A stretch of DNA of 44,243 nucleotides from an uncultured archaeon. GTDB taxonomy: Archaea > Nanobdellota > Nanobdellia > Pacearchaeales > GW2011-AR1. Positions within the stretch are counted from its first letter, which is position 1. Every line of letters begins with the position of its first letter. Shown here in pieces: positions 1 to 12,000 of the stretch. The notes beneath the pieces are model-generated. The model worked only from the letters and a program-made list of their open reading frames with translations. It did not search any database and was not told the DNA's origin. The stretch covers positions 1 to 44,243 of the forward strand of contig CABMGE010000018.1 in assembly GCA_902385625.1 (NCBI GenBank), read 5' to 3'. The translations under genes and the position numbers were made by a program.

Positions 1-3000
1 ATATCCATTGATTGGAGAAGATATAACAATTGTAGGAAGCAGAGTATCAATAGTAAAAAATGAACTGCTGTTTGAATTAATATTTGCAGCCAGGTCTTGA
101 GTATAAGTTGTAAAACTATGAATTCCTTCATCAAGTACAATTTCATAATGCTCCTGCTTTGTTGCATTATAAATTCCCAAAATCTCTGTAGGAGATAAAG
201 TTCTGTTGTATACTTGAACATCGTCTATTGTTCCGTTAAAAGAGGAATAACTTTTACCAATTAAAACCCCGCTATCAGGATAATTTGTTACTCCTGAAAC
301 AGAAACGGTTTTTTCAATTCCATCTACAAATAATCTTGCAGTAGTCCCATTATAAGTCCAGACAAAATGTTTTAAACCATTAAATGGAAAACTATAACTT
401 CCACTACTCATTTTATAATGCGCACTTTCAGCAGATCCGTTCCATATAACTAGGTGAGGAACAAAATTAGCTTGTTGAACATCATTTACAAACTGAAATC
501 CTTTTTGGTTTGTTACACGATTATTAAATAATCCATCATAATCTCTAGATCCTTGAATGTTAGCCCATAAACTTAATGTAAACGTAGTAAGATTAAATGA
601 TTGACTTGAACCAATATTAATATACCTATTATTACTTCCATCAAAACTAAATGCCTTTCCAAACTTGCCTGAATCAGTTTGACTTGCCCCATTTATAACA
701 GTCCCATTATTTCTTCCCATATAATCAATTACACCAGTTCCTGTTGAGTTTACATCATCCATTCTCCACCATGAAATTAAAGTATTGTCAAGGTTAGTAG
801 TAATAGTTCCATTGCCTTGTTCAGAAGAACTCATATTAAACAAAGGTGTTGCATTATTATAATAAGTTCCATTTAAAGGGGAAAATATGCTAATTGATGG
901 AAGAATATTATCAACCATAAAAGTAACAGAACTCGAGTTTAAATTTCCATTTGTATCATTGCACCAAACTTTCCAGGTGTTAGTTCCCTTGCTGGAGTTT
1001 CCATTCAAGTTTGTCCAGTTTGTACCTGCAATGATAATAGATGAATTACGAACACCATTATTAATTGAATACCAGCAAGAAGCAGGGTTTGTAATATTAA
1101 GACTGTAATTAATATCTGTAACATAATTAAGATAAGTAGTATTTATAGGATAAGTTATGTTAACACTCGGTTGAGTAGTATTAATAGAAAAGTTAATTTG
1201 TGCAGTAAAATTAAGATTTGCAGCCAGGTCTTGTGTATAAGTAACTAAAGTATGTCTTCCTTCACTTAAATTAATTGAATTATGTTGAACTCTTGTTGCA
1301 TTATAAATTCCAACAATTTCCTGAGAAGTAAGTACTCGATTAAATATCATAACATCATCAATTGAACCATTCAAGTAATAAGATCCTCCACCATTATATC
1401 GACCAATATCTAAGTTTCCAGTTGTAATATTAAGTGCACTATCAGTATAAGAAGCTCCTCCCATATAAGTCCCATTTACATAAACACTAATATTTTTGTG
1501 ATCATTATCAAGTACCATAACAACCTGATACCATTGATTAATTCTCCAAGCAGGAACATTTACAATTAAATTACTATAAGCAGTTCCATTTGAATATTGC
1601 AATTTTACAGTATTTCCATTTATATGAAACCAATAGCAACCATTAGTATTTTGATAATTCTTATCAATTATAGTTGGAATTCCAGGAGGGCTGTAAAAAT
1701 AAACCCATGCAGAAACAGTAGATTGAGTTGAAATATTAACTTTGTTTCCTGCATTAATATAATCATTTCCATCAAAACTCATTGCATGCCCAAACTTTCC
1801 ATTATCAACTTGTGTAGCTCCGTTATTTGTTCCATTACTTATTCCTCCCATATAATCAATAATGTTAGTTCCAGAAATATCATCCATTCTCCACCATGAA
1901 ACTAGGCTATTATCAAGATTAGGAACAATTGTTCCAACTCCAGTTTCAGAAGAACTTATATTAAATAATGGACTTGTAGTGCTAGAATAAAATCCATTTG
2001 AAGGAGAATAAATTGTGACATTTGGAAAAACAGTATCAATGCCAAATGAGTTTGTAACAGCATTAATATTTCCAGATAAATCCTGAGTATAAGCACTAAA
2101 TGTATGATTCCCATCACTTAGATTAATTAAAGAATGTTGAACTCTTGTTGCATTATAAATTCCAACAATTTCTTGACTAGTTAGTGTTCTGTTAAATATC
2201 ATAACATCATCAATTGAACCATTAAAATCAGAGCCAGTACATCTAGAAATATAAGCTGAGTTAAGAATAGAAGGCATAGTGTCAGCACCTGATTGAAGAT
2301 TCACTCCATATCTAACCCCATTATAATAAAGATTTGCAGTAGAAGTATTTCCACTCCAAGTAAGAACTATATTCTGCCAAACATTAAGTACAGGACGAAC
2401 AGCAAAATAATCTGCTCCAGGAAGGTAAATATAATTATTAGCATTATGTTGATAAAGAAGAGTGGATGTACTCTGATTTTGGAATAAAACCATTGAATCT
2501 CCTTTTGAAGAAGCATTTTGAATAGGTGAAATCCACATGCTTAAAGTACCATTTCCATTTTCAGGAATTCCTAAATTATTTCCAACACCAATACAACTAT
2601 TCGCTCCATTAAAACTCATTGCATCTCCAAACTTTCCATTATCCTGAATTGTAACATTAAAGTTTGTTCCATTATTTCTTCCAGTATAATCTATAATTCC
2701 TCCAGAAGAATTAAGATCATCCATTCTAAGCCATGAAACTAAACTATTATCAAGGTTTGGAATAATTGTTCCTGTTCCCTGTTCACTAGAACTTATATTA
2801 AATAATGGACTAGATGTATTGTAGTATGAAGAGTTTGTTGGAGATGAAACATTAATCAAAGGATAATTTGTGTCTATACTAAATAATTGAACAATAGAGA
2901 AATTAACATTTCCTGCGAAGTCTTGAGTGTATGCAGTAAATGTATGATTTCCATCTGCAAGAGAAACATTATTATGTTGCAAACGAGTTGCATTATAAAG

Positions 3001-6000
3001 TCCTAAAATCTCTGCAGAAGTAAGTGTTCTATTAAATGTCATAACATCATCAATTGAACCATTAAAGCCAGCTGTGCAAGTACCACTGCATCCGATAACA
3101 ACATCATCAAAAATCCTATGGGTATAACCAGCAGTACTAATAGAAGCATTTAAAATTCCATTGAGGTAAACAAACAAATAAGTCCCATTGTTTACAGCAA
3201 CAATATGCGTCCAGGTATTTAATGGAGCAGTATTTGAAGAAGTCAAAGCAATCGGCGATTGAACTCCACCAGTCAAATTATAAAATCTAAAATTAATTCT
3301 ATAAGAAGTATCAATCCAGATGCTATGTTCTGCATTATTCTCATCATCAATAATATATCTAGTTTGAGAAGAAATAGGATAAATCCAAAGAGAATGACTA
3401 TAGGGCATTCCTTGAGCAATTGAAGGAGAAAATCTACCTGCTCCAGTAGTAAGTTCAGTATTGCCTCCATTAAAACTCATTGCATGCCCAAACTTTCCAT
3501 TGTCAACTTGAACTGCATTGAATGCAGTATTTGTTAAATTATTTCTTCCCATATAGTCTACAATTCCTCCAGAAGAATTAAGATCATCCATTCTCCACCA
3601 TGAAACAAGACTGTTATCCAAATTAGGAATGATCGAACCTGTTCCTAAAGAACTTTCAGAAGAGCTCACATTAAATAATGGAGTCGAAGTATTATAATAC
3701 GAAGAATTTACAGGAGATGAAATATTAATTGTAGGGTAAGTTGTATCAATAGTGAATATACTTGTTTCAGAATCTATATTTCCCGCAAGATCCTCGGCAT
3801 AATCAACCAATGTATGTTGTCCTTGACTTAAATTAATTGAATTATGCTGCACCCTTGTTGCATTATAAAGCCCTAAAATTTCCTCAGAAGTAAGACTTCT
3901 GTTAAATATAATAACATTATCAAGTGAACCATTTAAAGCGTTACCTGTATAACCAGTTCCAAGAGTTAAAGCATTCGTACTATGAACAGGATCATATATT
4001 GAAGAATATGTATAAGGAGAACCTGATGCAACTCCGTTTTTATACCACTGAGTTTGTCTTGTTACTCTGTTTCTAGTAATAACCCAATGCTCCCAAACAC
4101 CAGGAGTTACAGTAACAGAAGTACTATGAGAAGTATAATTGTTTCCATTTCCTCCAGCACTTCCAAAATAAAAATTAATTACTCCACTAGTTTCAAGTGT
4201 AAATGTTCCATCTCCGCCATATGCCTTATCAAAAGGATTTTGCCTGTTAGGAGAACCATAACCAATAACATTCATCCAAAAAGAAATTGTCATATCATTT
4301 TTCGCAAAATCAAGTGATGAGTTAACCGTTATTTTTTTAGTGCTAGAAAATCCAGTAGAATCCTTGCCGAATTTACCATCAGTATAACTAACTCCTCCAT
4401 CAGTAGCAGACCAATTAAATGAAGAACTATCCCGAGCATTATTCTCCATTCTTAACCACAAAAGAAGGCTGTTGTCAAGATTTGGAATAATTGTTCCTGT
4501 TTCAGAAGAGCTCACATTGAATAATGGAGTTACATTACCCCAATAAGAATTATTAGAAGGTGAAAAAATAGTAAGAGTTGGAAGAGAAGTATCTTTAAAA
4601 AAAGTTACTGTTGAAGAATTTAAATTTCCAGATGTATCATTACAATAAACCGTCCAAGTGTTGCTTCCTTCATTAGAAATAATTCCTGAAAAATTAGATA
4701 CTCCTGAAGATGGAATTGAAAAAGTTGAATTCCATAGTCCGGATGAATTTGAATACCAGCATCTCCCAGGATTTGATTCAAAAAGAGTATAATTTAATTG
4801 AGAAACATTAATCGTATAGGTTGTATTTAGAGGATAACTAATATTAACTATAGGATAAGAATCATCAATAATAGTCACATTCCAAGTAGTAGTTATGTTT
4901 TTATAATCCAGGTTTGAAGATAAATTTACATTTGAAAAAAATGTCCAATTACTTCCGATTGCTCCTGTTGCATTAAGCCAAAAAGTAATAGTTTGACTTT
5001 GCCCTGCATTAAGTGAACTGGATGTTAAAGGATTTGACGAATTTGTATAAAAAGGAGCATCAAACACACTTTGCCCGACAAATCTTCCATCAGGACTCGC
5101 TGCAATAATAGCTACATTATCAATCCAACCAGTATCAGTTCCAGAGGATATACTACCATCTTTAGCATAAGCCCAATACAAATTGTGAACACCTGCAGAT
5201 AAATTATAAGTAATAAAAGTCCAATCTATATTTCCCCCAATTCTATTAACATATCCTGAATCTTTAGTACATGAAGGATTATTATCACAAAAATATAAAA
5301 AGTCACAACAAGCTTCAGAATATACTTTCCAATAAAAAGTAATATTTGCAGGACCAAATAATACTACGGTTCGATTAATCCAGGTAATCCCATTATCAGC
5401 TATATTTCCGCCTCTTGCAGAATAAAAACCTTCTGCAACATTCGAAGATTGGGTATACCAAACTGCATTTCCTCCAGTTGTCCAGTTACCCAAATTTGCA
5501 TCTTCAAAATTTCCATTATCAACAATAGTTCCCATAAAAGGATTTAAGTAAACTTTTATTGGTCCACAATTTACAAATCCAGAGCAAGTAACATTCAAGC
5601 TAACATTAAACCATTTATTTTGAGAAACAGCAATAGTTGTACTTAAATCATTCGGATATAAAACAGATACAGTTGTATGAGGAATTCTTTTGTAAAATGT
5701 AACACTTGAACTATTTAAATTTCCAGCAGTATCATTACAATAAAGAGTCCATTGATTAGAACCTTCAACCGAAGTAACATAACTAAAATTTATTCCAGCA
5801 ACAAGAGGTGTTGAATTTGTCACTCCATTATTAGTTGAATACCAACATCTGCTTATTCCACCAGTATCGCTTACAGTATAATTTAATTGAGAAACATTAA
5901 CATCATAAGTTGTATTTAATGGATAAGTAAGATTTACAGCCGGACGTATTGAATCTAAACTAATAGTAAAAAAATCAAAAAAATCATTTGAAGAATTTGT

Positions 6001-9000
6001 TGCATTATATTTATGACTTGCAGTTGCATATCCAGCCTTAATCGCATAAATAGTATAATTAGACACATAAGTTTTAGGATCTCCAGTCCCTCCAACCTGC
6101 GAATATTCTGTTAAAGCGATTTTACCTGTATTTCCAGATGAATTTGTAATAGCAGAAGTTTCAAATGACCCGAAAACATCATAAGCAGAAACTCCTGCCC
6201 CTGAAACAGGACTTCCAGAACTATTATTTACATAAGCATTATAATACCATTTTCTTTCAAGTTGAGAAGTTGCAGTAGCAAGATCTGCAGTATTATAGGT
6301 AGAATTTAAGAAAATTTCAAGACCATAAGCTCCAACATAAACATCAGTAGTAGATCCCTTAAATGAAGAATCTGTAATATTAGAAGTAGCATACCCACTG
6401 CTAGTTCCTGTAGTTGAGATTCCATATCCATCTCTACTTGTCCCATTGGAAGTAATAATCTGAGCGATAGTACCAACACCTGTAATTTCAAATCCACTTC
6501 CAACCCTTGCAACTTGATCAGAAAATCCAGTAGTATTAATAAAAGTCTCCAAAGCACCCCCTAAAAGAAAAACTCCAGAATCAGCAGTACTAGAGATAGT
6601 GCAATTTATAAAAGTATTTGGAATAGCATCAGGAATGTGGACCCTACTGCCTCCGCAATTATCATAAAGCCCATAATCACTAGCAGTAGTCGATGTACTT
6701 CTTATAATATTATTCTTAAAAATATTAGCATATGCATCGCACCAACTAGATACAGGCGAAATATCTAAACCATAATTAAGCCCGCCACTGATATTATTAT
6801 CAGAAAAATTATTGCTAATTATAGAACCAGAAGTTGAAGAAGTAGTAAAATAAACTCCTGTAGCACCAGAAGCAATAAGAGTATTATTTGCAATAGTGCT
6901 ATAAGTTACACTATCAGAAGTAGTAGGATAAACATACATAGCATTATTAGAAGCACCAATAGCCTGAACAGTATTATTAAGAACATTTAAATGATTTGCG
7001 CCAAGACGTATTGCATCATCACCATAATCAGTGATATTACAATTCTTTAGAGTACCATAGGCAGCATTCATTAAAATAGAAGGAGCAGTATTTGCAGTTG
7101 TAATTATACTATGTCCCTGACAATCAAGAGTAATTCCAGAACCAGTAAAACTAAAACAAGATGCAGTCTGGGCAGTACTAATATCCTGGGTAAGATAATA
7201 AACTGAATTAGGTACAGTAAGGGATTTACAGCCAGAAGTTGCATTACCATAATTAATTGTCAAGATTGTGGAATTAACATTTCCAGCAGCATCGCTTGCA
7301 TAAAGTTGAATATTATTTGGCCCATAATTTAAATCCTCAACACTTATATTTTTCGAAATCCTGTTTTGAGATGAATTGTAAAGTGCAAGAATTTCCAAAG
7401 AAGAAAGACTTCGGTTAAAAATCATTACTTCATCAATTGAACCATTAAAATAATAAGTAGGATTATTAAGTCTTCCAATCTCGATTGGAACATTAGAAGA
7501 ATACATTGAATTGACCCCTCCAATAGTTCCACTTTGAACCCCATTTAAGTATACAGTAGTATTAGTTCCATTCCAAACTCCGACAACATGAACCCACTTA
7601 CCAATATAATTTCCACTTGAAGAAATTGCTACATAACTACTGCTGTAGGAACCTGTTGGAGAAACAACAAAATTAAAACCATTAGTAGGTTCATAAAATA
7701 ATCCAATACTTCTTGAATTGGTTGCAGAGTTATATTTACCAACAACTGCTTGGGAAGTATTTGAATTCATATACACCCATGTAGAGATTGTGGATTGATT
7801 CAATGAGCTGAAAATATTTCCTAAATTAATATAATCATTACTTCCATCAAAGCTCATTGCATCTCCAAACTTTCCATTAACAATCTGAATTGCTCCTCCA
7901 ACATTTGTTCCATTATTTCTTCCAAAATAATCTAAAACTCCTCCAGATGAATTAAGGTCATCCATTCTAAACCATGAAACAACTCCATCATTTACAAATC
8001 CAAATGTCTGATTTGTAGAATCATTAACACTTGCATTAATTAAAAAAGAGTCATAATAATAACTGTTATTTAAAGGAAGGAAATTAAACACAGGATAAAT
8101 ATTGTCTGCAAGGAAACTAACTGCAGCACTATCACTATCTCCTCCAAGATCTCTTGAATAAAGTATTAAATCTTTATATCCCTGAGAAACATTTATAGTA
8201 GTGTTAGAACAAGAAATCGTATTGTTTGTAACTCCACGATTTACTGTCCACCAACAAGAATTAACATCAGTATTTTTTAAACTAAAGTTTAATTGAATAC
8301 TGACATTAGTATTAAAATTGGAATTATTTAAAGGATACACAATTGATAAATTGCCAGGATATCCGGTGTCACCAATATCGAGTTCAAGAGGATTTATGCT
8401 TGAACTCCAAAGAGTAGGAGAGTAAAAATTATTAGTATTTCCATTACTTGAAATAAACTTGAAATCAGGAAGAATATTTGTAGTTGTTGGAGTTATATTA
8501 AAAGATTGTACTCCTCCAGAACTTGTAAGATTTTGATAATCAGTATAATTAAAATTTGCCCTTCCTTTTACATAAAGTTCTTTTACTTCCTGAAATGATA
8601 AACTTCTGTTAAATATCATTACTTCATCAATTGAACCATTAAATGAAAAATAACCTGATGCATAAGTCTCTCTTCCAATCATAGTATTAGTTGCAGTAGT
8701 ATTTAATGGAATTGCATTTGAAGTAGTATTTCCAAGATACAACCCATTAACATAAAAGTGAAGTGTAGCATTATCCCGAATATAAACTACTTGATACCAA
8801 TTATTTAAAACAAAGGGGTATGCTTTAGACACTGCTCCAGTTGCAGAACCCCTAACACTTACTGCAGTATTTGTTTGAGAAAGTGAAAGTGCCCAAAAAG
8901 CAGTATTCCAATCTCCAGAAGAAATTATTGCTCCATCATAGTGTAAATGATTGCCTCTTGGTTTCACCCATGCAACCATTGTAAAATTAGTAAATCCTGA

Positions 9001-12000
9001 AAAATTCCGATTAGGAATATTAACCCCATCATCAATTCCGTCAAAAGTTCCTGCACGGTAATAAACGCCATCACTGACAGTATTTGCACTGCTATAAGAA
9101 GTTCCATTATTTATTCCCATAGCATCTTTTACTTGTCCAGCAACAGTAGTCCAAGAAAGTTCATCAAAATGCCAATAACTAACAAGTCCATTATTCAAAC
9201 TATTTGATTGATTATAAACAATTGAAGTAGCAGTTCCAGGATTTTTCCCTTCCTTATCGCTGGAATTTGCATTATCAAATCCATACCATGAAACAAGTGA
9301 AGGATCATCATAATAATCAATATCTTGTCCAAGAGAATATAATCTTGCAATCTCTACACTAGATAGTGACTTATTCCATATCATTACTTCGTCGATTGAG
9401 CCGTTGAATTTATAGTTTATAACATCATACTGTCCTATTTTAAATGCAGCATTCCACTCTGCAACAGTCATATTATTATCGCTTCCAGACTGTTTCCCAT
9501 TTATATACCATCTTTCAGTGGATCCGTTATTCCAATAAATTACTTGAGTCCATACTCCATTTGGAACATCTCCAGCCCCAGCACTAAAGAAATTCCCGCT
9601 TTGTTGAGATAACATCTGACCATTAGAAGTTATAAGTAACCTATGAGCACCATCATATCCCATAATAGTTCTGTAACCATCAGCATTTGTCCTGGGATTG
9701 ACCCATGCACTCAAAGTAAATGGAGTTCCAGTAGCCAAGTTTGTAATTGCAGGTGCTGAAACATAACTGCTTGTATTAAACTCTGCCCAGTGAGTTCCAA
9801 GATCATAATCCTTATATGCACTTCCTGAAACATTCTGATTAATATTCCACTGTCCAACTCTTGCAGAGATATTTGAACTAAACAAATTAAAAAAACTTGA
9901 AGTTAAATTAACCTGATTATAACCTGCTGAAATATTCTCCTGAACTATTGTTTGAGATCCAGAACTTGCAAATCTTCTTGATTGATTATTATAAATATCT
10001 GAAATTTGTGAAGAATTAAGGGCACTATTAAATATCATTACTTCATCAACTGTTCCAACTTGCTGGCCACATCCAGATGAACAAGTTCCAATAGCAGAAA
10101 TATCTGAAATATTTATCTGCGCGCTTGAAGATCCAACATAAGATGAATCAATATAAAATGCAGTTAGTCCAGAATCATTTTTAACAGAAGTTACTAAATG
10201 CCAACCAGAAAGAGAATTGCTATTATATCCGCAAGGATACCAAGCAGCATTATATAGTCCAAGATCTCCACTAACATTCCATAATATATGATGATAAGTT
10301 CCCCCATTATGTGCAATAAGTGTTCTCCAACTTCCAGATACAGCCAATGGAAAATATACCCATGAGCTTATTGTATAATATTGTGGAGTAGGAATAGGAC
10401 CAAAAGTAAGTATCTGGTTTGTATTAATAAAACTATAAGCACCACCATATTTTCCACTTGCATTCCATAAAGCTCCTCCGGAAACTGTTGCATCAAAATG
10501 ATTTCGAGAATAGTCATAAGTTTTTCCAGCAGAATTATTATTTACATCAAAAGGATAATATGCAATAAGCCCAGAGTTATCAAGACCATAAGAAGCACTT
10601 CCATAAAATGTTCCATTATTTCTTCCAAGAGAATCAAAAGCAACAGATAGATTAGAATTATCAAATCTCCAAGCACCTACTAAATTTGTATCAGTATAAC
10701 TTGTATCCTTTCTTCCAAGATTATATAGCGAAGTTATTTCAGCAGCACTTAAAGTCCTGTTTAAAAATAAAGCATTGTCAATAGAACCATTAAAATAATT
10801 ACCAGATCCACTAAGTGAACCTATTTTAGTATAAGGATTCCACTGATTATAATTTCCAGGGCCTGTTCCTATTGCATCTTTTCCACGATAAATTCCATTA
10901 ACATAAATTGCAAGATCAGTATCATTTATAGTACAAAAAATATGAGTCCAAGTGTTTATAGTAATGGGTACAGAAACAATACCGTTTGCTAAATCATCAT
11001 TTGTCCCATTTCCACGAATACAATAAGCAGTAGTACCTACAACCCATAAACCATATTGTTCAGTATAATAACCATATTGATGATCTCTTGAAATAACTCC
11101 TGCAGTTTGAGAGGTTGTAGGAGTATTTATCCATGCACCATAAGAAATATTTTTTGTAAAGTTAAGCGATCTTGATTGTTCATTAATACGAATATAGCCA
11201 AAACCATTAAACTCTGCATAGCTATTATCATCATCTGAAAAATAAGGAGTATAAGGAGTTCTTCCAGCAAGTGAATAATTAAATCCACTCCAAGGACTAC
11301 TTGCATCTCCAACTAAAGAAAGATGTGTAAAATTATTTTCAGCAGTTACATTAACAATTAGTGCATCAATTGAAACATCTGAATAACTAATAGTAGTAAG
11401 TGTGGGATCAAGATAAATAATATCTCCAATACTTATCTGACCATCAGAATCAATATCTTCAAAATCTACTTCTGGAAGAAGAATAGAACTTATTTGTTTA
11501 GACATTCCTGAGATTTCTTCTTCATTTGCAATAACATTTCCAGTTACCCCCACAGAAAAATTAAGAGTTTCACTTGCATTCTCATCCAAAATAATTTCAG
11601 TTTCATTTATTTCTGAAATATTTTCAGAAACATTTAAACTCGCAAGAGAATAATTTGAAAAATCTCTTTCAATATATATAGTTACCGAGTTTTCATACTC
11701 CAGATTAGGAATTACAAGATTATCTGAATTTTCTCCTGAAGAAATTTCTAAGATTCCAACAGCAAAACCAGTAATTCCGCGAATAATATTTCCAGTTATT
11801 CCATAATCTTTTTGTGAATCTGAAATATTTTCAGAAGTTTGTTCTTCAGAATTATTAGTAGCAAAATTACTTTCTAAAGACTGATTAGGATTTTCAATAA
11901 TTAATTCAGAAGAAGAATTACTTATTTCTTCAGTATTATTAACTAAAACATTTGATACATTTTCATAATTCTCAGTATTATTTATTTCATGAACTATTTC

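Noticed and set aside
2293..2487. Plus-strand reading frame inside the giant gene
   Set aside because: It runs antisense to in-frame LamG coding sequence, with repeat-derived composition and no promoter or family match.
4054..4317. Plus-strand frame of 87 codons inside the giant gene
   Set aside because: Serine/isoleucine-rich shadow of the LamG coding strand; no start signal.
160..4480. CRISPR array or tandem DNA repeat
   Set aside because: The period is about 850 bp and follows protein domains; there are no short identical repeats with unique spacers.
6306..6557. Minus-strand frame in a different phase within the beta-helix region
   Set aside because: The phase-one frame is continuous through it and encodes the recognisable domain; this is a leucine-rich shadow.
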